A DNA stretch of 64,000 nucleotides, taken from NCBI GenBank assembly GCA_023014335.1, contig JAECYW010000012.1, positions 1,736,001 through 1,800,000 of the forward strand, given 5' to 3'. A program made the translations under genes and the position numbers. The notes beneath the pieces were generated by a model. The model searched no databases. It was not told where the DNA came from and saw nothing but the letters and a program-made list of their open reading frames with translations. The stretch is from Galerina marginata. Its lineage: Eukaryota > Basidiomycota > Agaricomycetes > Agaricales > Galerinaceae. This document shows positions 35,781 to 48,561 of this stretch, piece by piece (position 1 is the stretch's first letter; every line of letters begins with the position of its first letter).

Positions 35781-37186
35781 GTGGATGGGGATGACGACTA
35801 GATGGTGGACGTTCCTTTGCATACTTGCTCGTTGGCTAGCGTGTACATGTTTATTTCCCCCTTCGACATCGTATCCGACCAACGACCGACAACGGCTTCT
35901 TTTCGTTATCTTTCCGATTATTCTTTCCTCTTTTCCTGTCTAAATGATCTACCATGTTTCGCATCGCGTATGTTCACATGCTCCTCTTCACTCGCGCACT
36001 CATCATCGTCTCTGGATCTCGCTCTCCAGTTCTCTTCTTTCTCCTCTACTCTTTCTCCGTCTTTCTGATGTTCTTGCTACTAATGCATCTTGCCCTTGAC
36101 ACTCATTGCCTAGCATTCTCTCTTTCTGTCACATTCCATCGCGCGATCCGTACCTATCCTCCAACAATGATTTTTCATTTAAATTGAACCTTATTCGTGA
36201 CGAGTGCCTTTCAGGCTGGTTTCTGATGAGGTATGTTACTGAAGCGACGCTCGGCCACTGAATGAATGAGTTTTACAACGAAAGCGAAAGCGAAACACAG
36301 CAAGTATCAAGTCTTTAAAGGTGGAAGGGCTAAATGTAATTCCAGTTCACTTGTAGCACACCAATATCCAAGGGAGCGAGGGTCTGGAAAGCAGCCGGCG
36401 AGAGGTCGATCCCGGTCAACCCACACGTCGGGCAGAGGTCGACAACTTGAGCATCTAGTGTTTTTCCTTGATCTGATTTTTATTAGATGCATAAGCTGTT
36501 GCTAAGGATAACGGAGTATGCACAAGGATACGCACACTGGATCCTGACTTGCTTAAAGCAATGCATCCCACGTGCATATTCGATCGCTGGAAGCGCGACG
36601 ACGTGTTCAGTGTTGGCATTCAATCGCCCGCACGCGCCTAACTGGAGTAGGAAAGAGAACAGACAAATAAAAACAAAAAAGGGCGTTAGGAAACGGTAGC
36701 TAGTAGCTTGGGGTACGCGGAGAAGCGAGAGCTGCTGTGTACACACCCCAGTATTAGCTTCGTACCATGTCGCTGCAAGGCGCTCGTCAGCCACACTCTT
36801 GCTCAACTCGAAGGCCGCGTACCTTGTCCATAGATCGCCTGTGTGGTTGTAACGAGCATGGATAGCCAGAAGAGTACAATGGGAAAGGTATTGCAGGCCG
36901 TCATGTTTGGAGGGCGACTGACGGAGATAGAGAACTGTTCTGGAGCTCTTCGAATGCAAGTCGGGCTCGACGCGAACGGGTTAGAGGGATAGATTCAAGA
37001 CGCGCTTGCAGTCAGCCACCGAGAGAAATAGCCATTCGATCGCGTCCCTGTAAGTAGTGATCGACGACGAACGTTCATGGATGAAATTGGGGTTTCGAAT
37101 AAAGTGTAAGTTACATGGGTAAAAAGTCTCCCTGGTATGATAAATGGGTTTACATGTTCCAAAGGTAAAAATGTTGGATAAACAGT
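35781..37186. other. intergenic between converging NST1 and acyl-CoA oxidase genes
   Basis: A T/C-rich 3' flank of NST1 (to about 36200), then mixed sequence. Frames at 36483-36959 on both strands are without motif. No RNA gene or repeat recognised. Confidence 0.4.
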
Positions 37187-39974
37187 TCACAGTTTCGATG
37201 TTGCAAGTGCAGATGCTTGTCGTTGTCCGCGTTCGAGGATGGGCTTGATGGATGCCTATGGACATACATTAAAATCAACGACGTCAGACATTCGTCGCGC
37301 TCATTCTGACCTTGTAAGCAGCAGGAACTTCAGTCTGGTTCAACGGCTCGGCCTGTGCGCGCTCCCACAATGCTTCATAGACTTTTCCGTTGTACACGCC
37401 CAAAGCACTGCACCGTCAAAGAAAAATGATTAGCAAAATTGGAATTAGTAAATGATGGATAAACCTGCCTGTCGAGATCCCAGTCCGTGAATCCAAACGC
37501 GTCCGTGAGGCCAATAGCTTCAGGCAGTAACTCCTCGCAAAGGTGCTTGATCGAGAGCCGCACGGAGCGTGTCGGGTCCTTGGGAACTGCGCTCGTCGTC
37601 GGGCGGATAACACCAAACGAAAGTAGGTCGGCCAGACCACCTTCCACGGTGGTCAAGAGATACTGTTCAAAGAAGTATACGGTTGGTTATACGAAAATTG
37701 TTGCAGAGAAAACATACCAAGAGGAAGACCTTAGTCACCGCCACCCTATCCCTCTCCAGCATCTTCGACAAACTTTGGATCATCCCACCGACCTCAGATG
37801 CTATGAATGCCTCTGTTACCGCCTTCGATACACGTTGGTTTACACTTGCATCCGGTGTTTCAGCATTTTGTGCAAGTTCGTTCACAATCAGCGCCGCTCT
37901 CAGTTCGAGTAGAAGGATGGACGTGGCTGGGTTCTTCCAATCTTGATCGGAAATGGACGATGGTACGGTCGGGGGATTAACGAGGAAACGAAGGTAGTGT
38001 GACGATGGAGAGAGGGACGCGACTGCGGGTGGTTTTGAGGAGAAAAGGCTGCGGTACGATTTCAATGCAGCGCGGACGACTTGTTGATCCAGCACGAAAT
38101 TGTCTCCTTCATATCTGTGTTATTTTTAGCAACTTGTAGGGATTCAAGACTTTGGAAGAACACAACGCACGTAACGCTGGGAAGATAATCAGCGTACAGC
38201 CTTCCAAGACCGGCAAATGCGCTGTATCCGTGACCACCCATCGCCCGACGGGCGGTTTCGATGTCTTGCACGCCGTTGCTTGACACGTAGACCTTCAAGC
38301 CACTGGTCGTCGCATGCATTTCGGCAAGAAGAGAGGTGTCTCCTTGTTTGAGACGGGTCGCCATTGTGTCGAAAGCCTTTGTCTGTTGGGTCCGTGCAAT
38401 ATTAGAAGGTTTGAAGATGGTTGGTTGCAAGGTCTACGAACCAAAGTTCTACCCAGTTGAATGAACATATAAGCCCTTGAGAGGATGGGAAGCAGGCGGT
38501 AGTATACGGAGGGATATGAGATAATTTGCTTCTCTAGACCGTCTGGGCCTCGTTCTCCTTGTCGTCGGACAGTAGCATAGCGAATGGCGACCGTGGCAGC
38601 TAAATTTTTGGTAAGTAAGATGAAGGTATGCTTGACGTTAAAAATGAACCTTTAGCAATTAACCATCCGCCTCCTGTAACCATGCTGACAATATGTTCAA
38701 TAAATTGGGCGAAGGTGAACTCGGATGGACGTACTTGGCACGTATATAAAGCATCTGCAAATCTTATTAGAAGAGAATGCAGTAACAAATTTCAAGGAAA
38801 ACTCACACCACCATAGCTCAACTTTGCGTGAGGGGGTTGGAGGTATCTGCCGTCTTCTGTAACTTGGGCAAAACCGGAAAGCATATTCTCCTTGGGTATA
38901 CGAACACGATTGAACCGGGCAAACCCATTGTCGGTAGGGGCAAAGCCAGCTACTGCTTTTGGACCTGGAGGAGGGTTAGCCTAGACAATTATTTAATTTG
39001 GGGAAGCAACCTACCAATATCCCCAATAATGATATTAGGCAGCACCCTATGGTCTTCTACAATTCCAAGAAGTTTAACTTGTCAATGAAATATAGGGACA
39101 AAACTGGGGCTTACCCATAGACCTCAGTTGGACGAAAAACAAATGTGGGCCGATATCCTTCCCACCCAAAATCAACTTGGCCTGCACCACTCCATGAGTT
39201 GCCGTCTTTCCAAGGGCTCCAATCCACCATTTGCTACTCGTCACCGTCGGCGAATGGATCTCGAATTCTTGCGTCTCGGGAATAAAAGTGGCCGTTGTTT
39301 CTAATCGAGAGACGTTCGTGCCGTGGCCGAGCTCAGTTTGGAGGTAACACCCAAAAATGGCACGCGTCGCAATGAGGTGGCCGTATTTCTTCACCAGAGT
39401 GGGCCCTCCCTGCAGCATGAAAACAGGTTGGAATGCTGGTACAGACAGAATACGTAAATGACGGGAGCTTTTAAAATGCGTCGGGTTGATGTGTTCTTAC
39501 CAACATTGTGCAAACCGATAGACAATTGCTCGTCCAGAACAGCAAAGGCCACCCTTGTCTCCTGGTCGCTCCAATTATGGGTCGTTTGCAGCTCATATAT
39601 GCGATTCGTCAGAGCAAGACCGCGTTCGTATCTCTCGGTTCTGCTCATAAAATCTCTGTCCAGACGCAATGGGAGCGTTAGTTTCCAACAGCGTTCCGTG
39701 GTCATGGGCCGCACCTTTGAGATTTATCGAACACCGGGTCATTCTCCAAGATGCCAACAATTCTTGAACGTGCTAACCATTCCTCACGTCCATCTAGAAT
39801 AAGTAACCGCGTCATTCAGAATATGGTAGTAAATCTCGTCGCAAACAGCATCTTTCACTTACGATGTAAAAAATCTCGCACATTCTCCAACCCAATCGTT
39901 GCCGTCGCTCTGGCGTTGGCCATGTCCATGCCAGTTTGTTCATTTACGTCGTGTTGAGGTTTGACGGCAGCCAT
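37187..39974 (-). CDS. peroxisomal acyl-CoA oxidase
   Basis: A 14-exon gene for 682 aa, from 39974 downward: 39863-39974, 39715-39793, 39501-39655, 39115-39435, 39015-39056, 38807-38964, 38735-38754 (20 nt), 38650-38684 (35 nt), 38442-38599, 38171-38382, 37718-38114, 37469-37662, 37311-37407, 37187-37255. It catalyses the FAD-dependent first step of peroxisomal beta-oxidation. Signatures are LHNVAFQPVFMLQGGP, CYLQTELGHGTNVSRLETTA, SKWWIGALGKTATHGV, GFARFNRVRIPKENML, YATVRRQGERGP, ETARRAMGGHGYSAFAG and YEGDNFVLDQQVVR. The last exon ends in Ser-Lys-Leu, a perfect PTS1 peroxisome-targeting signal, which also confirms the 3' splice. One intron (37408-37468) uses a GC donor. Confidence 0.96.
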
Positions 39975-42259
39975 TATGGCGGCTGGAGATGGACAAGGAT
40001 AAGGTTGTGAATGCGAGCGAAACCCATCATGTTTACATATATGTTGCTGATTTGCAGCTGTTAACGCTAAATTCTTCGCATGAGCGGCGGCCTGACAGTG
40101 CTGGTGACCTTCCCCAGATGTCGGCTCGGTTGGTTGTTGCCTCCGGAGCCGGAATGGTCACGGGATGCGGGGAAGCCCGCGCTGGCCGAAGACTCCTGCT
40201 CCTCTTCTCATAAATACGGACTACGGTCATCCATGATTATTGTGCCTTTTCTTGAGGTGTTTTAATTATGTAAGGGCACCAACTTTGTTGTCTTCCGATG
40301 GTTCAGCAAAGTTGCTCACATTCGGGGCCCACGTTTTAGGAGTACTCGAGTGTGCATATTCTCACTTTTCTCCTCATATGCATGTTAATATCCATTTAGT
40401 AGGTCTCACTAGTAGAGTCACTACTTCAAGTTATTGAATTGAGCTTTAATGCAAGACTCAGACGACTGCATTGTAAGATATCTGAATGATATACAATCGA
40501 AACATTTTATACAGAGCTAAAAACTCGGACATTGACAAATGTGCGTACCGCTCTTGCAAGTGTTCCGACTACTTAGACCTTCAAAGTAATCCCTGAATAT
40601 GCCTCTCCAGGTTTCCACGGTAAGCCTATCGAATTCAAAACCGATGCCACCTCCGAGTCGCAGCGATCCTAGTTTGTAACTCGGATGTGCGCCAGATTTG
40701 AAGTAGGTGTCTATACTTAATGCTTCGACCCTTCAAAATATCAACAACAGGGTTTCAAGTCCTCGTGTATTACTGCTGCATTCGTTTCTCTATCCTTACA
40801 TTCAATCCGACGCCGACGATTGATCCGCGGATCTGCGTAATTGCGCCAAGCCCTTTTTTGCACGAGCGCCTAATTTTTTAGCAACCATATATCACGTCCT
40901 GAAATATCTGCAGAAATTGGCGATATCCGTGCTATTGAATCACTGAACATATCATTGCGAATGGAGGTCAGTACATGGCATTATTGAGTGTTTTAGTGAA
41001 GCTGGGTAAAGTTTGTCGCAACTGGAACTGGTACCACAACCGACCAATTAGTGGTGAAAGAAAGCTATTCAGATAGCACCAAATCAACAAACACGACGCA
41101 AGCGCCGGTAGAAACTTCTTTTACAACGAAGACCCATTGACTTCAAAGTGGACAGAGGGACCAAGTAGGTCACAGACACAGTGTGCCAAATACTCGAGTA
41201 AAGGCGCCTCATCACCGCCGCCTGACAAGGTGCGGCGAGCCTTCTTCTTTGCGATCTGCCTCTTCATGTTTTGGAAGCGCAGGAACGGCTGCCGAGCTGG
41301 TACGACTGTAATCGAACCACTAACTAGCACCAAGATTATACCCTTCGATTCCATTGGTTCCAGAGGTTCAAGCCGGTTGTCCCCACCAGTACAGTGATTT
41401 TATTCGCTGCCGCATACGACGATAGAGAATGTGAGTCATTCGTCGCACTGGCAGGCCTTCCTGCCTCGCGGCCATTCTGCAAGACGGAATTCATCGCGAA
41501 GCAGGATATAAATCGTCTTTAGGGATTACTTGAAGTAGATCAGGGGAAGATGGGCCAGGTTCCATTCGATGAAACCAAGGATATGACGAGCACTGCAGGT
41601 TTAAATCCTGTTTCGAACCCTCCGCTGATTCCAGAAAACAGTCCACCCGCGTACCAAACCATGGGAGTAGGGAAGGCCTTGTTGCAAATTTAACTCACGG
41701 GTGGCCTATGTCGGAGGGCTTTCTGATGTACTTGTGTCAATCTATTTTTTCGTTGAACGCACTCAGGCTGTTAATGTATCAAGATATAAATATACTTCCT
41801 GCTCGAATCGGGCCAACGAGGTTGGTTTTCGCATAGAGTAAAAGCCATAAGTCGAGTCATTGCAAATGAGAGCAGAATAAAGAGGACAACGAGATATGAC
41901 AACAAGAGGTGGAACAAGCTGCTCACCCTAAACAGTTGCTTGACTGAGCTTGAACTTTCTTTCCCACGGGAACTTCGTCATCCTCTTGCAATTGCGTCTC
42001 ACTTTGGCGTCTTGCGACAACCCACTGGTGATTTACAATCCTAGCTAGTGACGCCACTCGGGGACATTCCGGGGATCCTGCTTAGTTGAATGCCCCTTAC
42101 GACTAAAATGAGCTCGAGGGCCTGTCTAACATTATGGCGCAATCGCTAGCCTGCTGCTCATCATTCTGATTCAATGGCTGTGGCTGAGATGTTATCAAGA
42201 AACGGGATAGTTGCGACCTGGGACTGTGATTCTTCCTTACTTTCCCTGCTCTCTCGGTG
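39975..42259. other. divergent intergenic region
   Basis: 2.3 kb between the divergent acyl-CoA oxidase and MFS transporter starts. Frames at 41121-41397 overlap on both strands and show no motif. Regulatory sites could not be assigned by eye. Confidence 0.4.
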
Positions 42260-44487
42260 ATGGACCTCCCAGAGAAAAGTCTTCCTGGTCGCAGCCGTAG
42301 CTTCGAAGTTCAAGATTCCGAGGTGGACGAGACCACGACTTTGCTCAGGCCCGGGGAACCTTCACGCACAGTTAGCTATGACGATATCCCACCAGTTAAA
42401 AACATTTTTTTCGTTGAGAATTTAGACTACAGCCCAGAGGAGGAAAAAGAAGTTCTTAGAATCATTGACGCAAGGCTCATGCCATGTATACTAATTACAA
42501 CCTTTGTCTTGAATATGGACCGTACGAACAACTCGAACGCGATATCGGACAACCTCCCATTTGATCTCGGTTTCGACATAAACGTGGTTAATACCGCAGC
42601 CGCTATGCACTCCATTTTTTTTGCCATGGCTTGCCTCACAGGTGCAGTGATTGCCAAGATTGTCGGTCCACATAGATGTACGTTAATCCTCATTTTATTT
42701 GCAATCATTCCTCACCGGCAACGTAGGGATTCCTATCTTAATGTTTTCCTGGGGGCTTGTGACCTTGGCGCATGTTCTTATCACAGACAAGTCTGGCTAT
42801 CTCACAGGTAAGCTTCATTGCTGTTCAGGTCCCTTTTGCAACCAATTGATCTCCATTTTAGTTCGATGCTGTAGGTTTCTAATATCCAGCTTTGTTTCAT
42901 TATTCTCAATGGTATCCTAGTCATTGCGATTACAGAAGGAGGTAAGGCAGTTGCCCCGTCAGCACCTCGCCTGTATTAACAACTTTCCACAGGTGTGATT
43001 CCAACAACGTTGGTTTATCTTGGAGGATTCTACAAGAGTACAGAGCTTGCGACGCGCCTTGCATGGTTTTGGGGCGTGCAACACGTTGCCAGTGCTATCA
43101 GCGGGCTGATGGCGAGCGGTCTTCTCAAGTTACGAGGAGTTGCTGGTTTAGAAGGTTGGAAGTGGCTGTTTTTGGTTGACGGAATTATTACGGTAACGGT
43201 CGCTGTTGGGACATGGTACGATGCTTTTCTTTCGTCTCTTTGCCTACTACTGATGCCTAATTGCCCTAGGTTTTATCTGCCGCGCGACCTAACAGTGACG
43301 AAAGGAGGTCTTCGTGGTCGAAAACCCTGGTTCACAGCCCGTCAAACTCAAATCGCTGTAACAAGAGTCATTCGTGACGATATATCCAAGCAATCCTACC
43401 AGTCTGTCTTGTGTTACCTTCTATGTCGATGTTGTCTTTGATGCCCATTTTCAAAAGCAAAACAGTAGAGTGGTCAGACGTCAAAGATACTCTTACGGAC
43501 CCTGGAATATTGGGGCATCTCGTCATTACGATGATTGGTCAAACTCCCAATACTCCGATGCACACCTGTGAGCTGTTGCGCGATGTCTCTATGCACTCTC
43601 ACTGACTATGAATCTCGTCTAGATTTGCCAACCGTCATTAAATCGTTCAATTTTAGCGTGTCTGTAGCCAATGCGTTGACCGCACCCCCATATCTTCTTG
43701 GAGGCATTTCGATGATCATGGTCATTCAACATTCTGATAGAGTTCGCGAACGTGGATATCATGGGGCATTTGGGGGTAAGTCTTCCACGATGTTCAGAGT
43801 TTACGGCCTACTAACATGGATGACAGCTGGTTGGCAATTGTTCGGCTGGGTATTCCTGCGCAGTTTACCAAGTAACGCTGGTCGTGGACTTAAATACCTT
43901 GCCGCCGTGATTGTATCGTCATGGCCTTCCACTCATCCTTTGAATATTGCGTGGATGTCAGAGAACACAGGGTGAGAGTCTCCCTCGAGCTCGACCTGGA
44001 CATACATCTCAACCCTCGCTTTAGGAGTGTTGGCAAACGCACTGTTGTGTCTGGACTTGTCATAGGCGCTTGTTAGTATTCTGTTTTTAGTCTTTTCGTC
44101 GTTAAACTATTCTTAATATAGCGAATATCCACGGTGTCTGGGGATCACAGGTGAAAAACTCGCTGACGACCTTCGCCGCTTGTTACTGAAATTATTTTGC
44201 AGATATATCGTGCCGACGATGCACCGGGTAATCATATTCATCAGTCACTTAAAGTTTCAGTGCTGAATATTGAATCTCTATTAGATTTTAGACGTGGCAA
44301 CCTTGTCAACATCATGTTCGCCGGTGTCGCTTTCATACTCTGGTTTGTGCAAAAGAATGGATACAGATACAGAAATGCCCGTAATGCAGCCAAGATCAGC
44401 CGGCTGAATCAGAATGAGCTCGTCCGAGAAGAAGAGCTACGTGGGGCCAAGGGCAACAGCAGCCCGTTGTTCCATTTTACGACCTAA
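42260..44487 (+). CDS. MFS transporter, DAL5-like anion:cation symporter
   Basis: A 13-exon gene for 531 aa: 42260-42677, 42727-42807, 42862-42870 (9 nt), 42919-42939 (21 nt), 42993-43215, 43270-43401, 43458-43567, 43623-43775, 43827-43971, 44025-44071, 44122-44150, 44203-44227, 44285-44487. The protein belongs to the allantoate/nicotinate (DAL5, TNA1) group of major facilitators that take up organic anions. Seen: LRIIDARLMPCILITTFVLNMDR, the family's first-helix region; ITDKSGYLTVRCF and ITEGGVIPTTLVYLGGFY, the family's loop; LEGWKWLFLVDG; TYLPTVIKSFNFS; and GVWGSQIYRADDAP near the end. About 12 hydrophobic segments are expected and most are visible. The substrate cannot be told from sequence. 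Intron 12 (57 nt) leaves the frame open if retained. Confidence 0.92.
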
Positions 44488-44588
44488 TTGACTCCCGTGT
44501 AACAATTATGACACTTACGACAACATGCTACTGTATTTGTAGTTGATATAATTTTTTGTACATGAATGTAACGGACAGTAGAAACTAC

Positions 44589-46112
44589 TCATTTTTCGGC
44601 AGAGAGACCCCACTGTGCGAGGAAAGCAATGAACTTGTTGGAGATATTGACATGACCTGGTACATTCGGGTGCTGGTTTTCGGGGAAGACATCCGCAAAA
44701 GTGACCCATCCGGTAGTGTCGACGAGGAAGATGTTCTTGTCGCCCAACGCCTTTCTTGCGTCGACGATCCTTTGGTATTGGCCGTCGTAGTATGTGCCGA
44801 TAGAGCCGTCAGCATTGGGCCAGCCCCACTGGACATTTGTCAGAATTATTGATGAAAGAACAAAACAAACTCACGGGGGTGAAGATGAAAATCGGTTGCT
44901 TGGGATTCAAAACGCGGAGTTTGGCAATGAAGTCGGAGTAGACCTTGAAAGGACAACAAGCCATGTTATAGATTAATACTGGCAAGTTATCAGTCAGCCT
45001 ACCTGGACGAATTGGTCATTGGGAATTCCTTGAGAAGCGTCGTTTGCTCTAAAAACAGAGTCTGAGGAGGCGTATAATTGAAAGTACTGTTTACCTACCC
45101 TATATGGATCACGATGTGAGTATTCTTCGGGTGTTCACGAGAGAAATCCCAAGGAGTAGTGAAGTTGTGGTCAGTGGTAAAGAAGAATCCGGTGTCCTCG
45201 GTCTTTTTTTAAAGTGGTTCAGTGATGGAGGAATCATTATATGTACTAGAGTGATTACTTACTCTGAAAAATTCGAACGAAACACCGTGTACATTGCCGA
45301 ATGAGAGAATATCCTGGGTCGCACAAATGATCAATTTGAAGTCGGCTAGCCGTTTGACGAAATGACTTACGGTCAGTGCTGCGCCAGGCTGCGCATTAAT
45401 ACGATGCTCTGCTTTGAAATGCTCGCCAACAAGGAATGGCCATGCCTGATCGACACCTTGAGGAAGGAATTGACCCTTCTCCAAGATGAGAACTTGAAAT
45501 GCACAAGAATGGAGAAGGACTCACCGCAGACAAAGAATCGCCAATAAACTGGAAGGACAACTTGGCTGGTTCGTAAGGAAGCAATAGAGCATCCTGAAAA
45601 AAAAAAGTCAGTCGTTATATATTTTATTGAAAGGATAGTTATACAGAGTTCAGCGTGATACTCTCCAAATTGATGCGGTTATTTTGCCAGCCTTCGACGT
45701 TGATACGAACGATTGAAGAAGCAGAAGGCCTTCCCCGAGGAGTTGGAAGAGGAATGGTATTTGCGCCAGCTGAGGCATTCACAGTGAAAAAGTCAGATCC
45801 ATCAACCGATACCCCAACGGCAGCAAAAGGAGTGGTGGTGTGTGGTCCAAGGTTAAGGGACAATGATTTGAGGTTCTTCACGTTAAGTTTGAAACCTGAA
45901 CCAGTCCTTTTGACGCGTGTTTGAGAACGATTTTTATAACCCCTGAGTTTTTATACTCACCACCATGTACCGGGCGACGAATCCCAACGACCATGGAAAT
46001 GGATGAGCGGGTTGTTGTTTTTAATCGTCACTGTGGGGGAATGAGATAGGCTGGTAGCCATGACGGTGAGGAGCAAGGGTGCGACAAGTAGTAGGCTTTG
46101 GAGGAGATTCAT
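44589..46112 (-). CDS. secreted carbohydrate esterase, CE2-type SGNH hydrolase
   Basis: A nine-exon gene for 365 aa, from 46112 downward: 45961-46112, 45645-45906, 45525-45593, 45371-45475, 45263-45313, 45099-45202, 45003-45048, 44875-44943, 44589-44828. It has a signal peptide (MNLLQSLLLVAPLLL), an N-terminal beta-sandwich (FHGRWDSSPGTWW to INLESITLNS) and a C-terminal SGNH/GDSL esterase domain: FQFIGDSLSAG (nucleophile Ser), HIGANDAS (Asn of block III) and QHPNVPGH (His of block V). This order of domains is that of family CE2, which removes acetyl groups from plant polysaccharides such as xylan and glucomannan. Almost every exon boundary is phase-consistent. It lies tail-to-tail with the MFS gene, with 101 nt between them. 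Confidence 0.9.
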
Positions 46113-47275
46113 TGTCGGAGAACTGAAGCCAAGCTGTAGAAAAACATGTAGGATTCTTCGTGCCCTTTTTAAACGGCTGCATTCCAGCTCAAGAGAAATT
46201 CAGTGGCGATCACGAGTGCGACGTTGCAAAAAGAAGTGGAACTGGCAAAAGCTGCGAAGCACCGATATTTTACCGGTGGTGCAAGTGCATAAAGCCTCCC
46301 TAAATACCCTTGTTGATGTATCCTGGGAGGTGGAAGGAGAAATGTAGGAGAAATTGGTCTATTCGTGACCCAACACTCTGGCGATCTGTCCTAAAACTGG
46401 CTGAAAGTATACCACAAGAGTGTCATATTGCCATAAACAACTTTCTGTCGGCTGCGCAAATAGAATGAAGAGCCATCATCCTTCTCAGAGCCGTAAATTA
46501 GATCGAAATTCGAAATTGAACGACACACATAGATCCACCCATTTATGACGTTCAGTGGGAGACAGATATGTGGGGCTGTATCAGAATAGAGTATGTGCAA
46601 GCTCCAGCAGAGTGTACATCTGACGATAATATCTGAAGTCAATATGTTGTCAGAATGAGCGTTTCTACGTTTCGCGGAAGGGCAAACGAGGTTAATTTCC
46701 AGTGGGGAGTGGGCAATGAGTGAAAAGGGGCTCCTTCCTCTCCCCGTCTAGATGGAGATATGGGGACAGCAGTGAGCTTTCGGGATGATCAGATGAGGTT
46801 GCGTGCAGAAATAATAAAAAAGGTAGTTCTGTGTCCACGACATGGTGGCGCCAGCTTCGAATTAAAGAGAAATAGGCCTGGAGGTTCTAAATTTGATTTT
46901 TCGAACAACCTGCTCTATAATAGTCGAAGACGTGAGCTGGGGATTCGGGAAGAACAACTTCAACCAGTATTTTCGTTGCCAAGATCACGGGTCCGACATT
47001 TGATGCTCCGCTTCTCGTGACCCTGAGGCTGAAATTCAATTCTGGCATAAGCCATCGTCCTTGAGGCAATATGGCCACCTTCTCTTTTACCAACAGCGAC
47101 ACCCGCATTCTCTACTGTTTTCTATTTTACAAGGAATCACTCATCGTAGAGCTTGTTAAGTAACTGTGAGCACCATTCAAATAAGTCGTACAAAAAATGA
47201 CTCATTTTTCGTCCGCGCCACAGATATAACATTCCTCACATCCTCACCGCAAATCTTACCATATTCACGGCCGAA
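46113..47275. other. divergent intergenic region
   Basis: 1.2 kb between the divergent esterase and phosphopantetheinyl transferase starts. No gene, repeat or RNA recognised. Confidence 0.4.
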
Positions 47276-48343
47276 ATGAGCTACGAAACCGTACTAGTAT
47301 GGATGTTATCTCTAAATCGAGAATACGCTAAGCTTGTGACGAATGCACTTTTCGATTGCGATTTATTTACTGATGTTCTCCTCAGGAATACGACACAGCT
47401 TTCCAATTATGCAAAATGTGTTTCCCGAATGACAAGTACAAGTACGATTACAATAACCCTGATTCTTTTCGTGAGCCTTCGCAACATTTTCTCTTGTACA
47501 ACTTTTTAACATGACATTTTCAAGGCATGCTGATGACCCAGCTTCTTCCTGTTCTGATGATGCGCCATCGCCGTGTCCCTCGTGCAAAATGGCAGGACCA
47601 CGTAACACCCACTGGAAAGCACTGGATAGAACATGTAATTGTACTTCTCCGCCCCCATTATGCGTTTTACTTGGAAGATACTAATTTCGCATAAGGCACC
47701 TGATTCTTCAGGCAGAGCACGTCCGCCCAGTATAGGTTATCAGCTCACCTTCCATAACTCCTTATGCGGCATGGCTGTAACCCAAGGCACGCCCGCTCAG
47801 GTAGTCAACATTGGTCTTGGGATCAAGCAACTGAAAGTGGAGCCCAGAGGGACGACGGTACCCGTGTACTTTGAATCTTTGTCGCACAAAGTGTGTTCTA
47901 GTCTCCTTCTTAACCTCGTACCTCCTCAACCACTTAAATATTAGCTTACACAACTCGAAATCAACAATATATCTAACAACCCGGACGAGATTGTCCTCAA
48001 ACGCCTTTGTATGTTGCTTGCATTAAAGGAGGCATATATCAAAGCCATCGGACAGCCCATCGGGTTTGACTTTTCCCGTCTCGAGTTCGACATGCCGAAC
48101 AAACGTGCCACTGGCGACGGGAATCCCCTCATTGGCTGGGAATTCCGTGTATTTGGCGCAAAGCTCGGCGTGGCCAGAGGCACAATCCTGAAACAAGAAG
48201 AGTACGAGTGTGTGTGTGCATATTACCGAGGCACTCCGGAGACCACATTCATTTTCCACCAAACTGCACAAGAACTAGAAAATTGGGTCCAGTTTATCAA
48301 TATCGACCAGTTAATGGCTGTCGCGGGCAAGTTGGCCGCTTAG
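47276..48343 (+). CDS. 4'-phosphopantetheinyl transferase homologue (Sfp type)
   Basis: A five-exon gene for 282 aa: 47276-47335, 47386-47470, 47525-47634, 47696-47890, 47945-48343. Sfp-type transferases move phosphopantetheine from CoA to carrier domains of fatty-acid, polyketide and peptide synthases and of alpha-aminoadipate reductase. Matching parts are TQLLPVLMMRHRRVP, TGKHWIEH (for GKPY-I), IGYQLTFHN (for the SHD/N block) and LALKEAYIKAIGQPIGFDFSRLEFD (motif 3, Lys178/Glu179/Lys183). In motif 2 the family has Gly-(Ile/Val)-Asp; here it reads IGLGIKQLKV, so the magnesium-binding Asp is absent (residues 127-130), and the Trp before KE is Leu. The protein may be divergent, inactive or retuned. 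It ends 218 nt from the convergent permease. Confidence 0.8.
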
Positions 48344-48561
48344 AGTCTCCCTCGGATCTTGTATTGGTATCTCATTGTTGTCTTCATCTGTTATCGATCT
48401 TGTACTTGGTTGTATGTGTACCGTGCTTTGAATTTCTTAATTACCTCTGTACACTTTAATTATTGTATCATGCTACCCAACAGTACCCAACCAACACCGA
48501 CCTATGTGGACCAGCTGCAACAAATAAACTCTCGAAATGGTCTATTCTGCGTGGGTATCTA

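Noticed and set aside
36390..36430. Possible tRNA B-box (GGTCGATCCCGG)
   Set aside because: No matching A-box or cloverleaf arms could be formed around it.
36483..36959. 158-codon minus frame beside NST1
   Set aside because: No family resemblance; overlaps a plus frame; no intron pattern.
39391..39714. Suspected frameshift in acyl-CoA oxidase exon 4 and a separate start at 39714
   Set aside because: Recounting the T run (4, not 5) restored the frame, and the stretch 39656-39714 is an intron joining KSQR to DFMSRTERYERG. The gene is intact.
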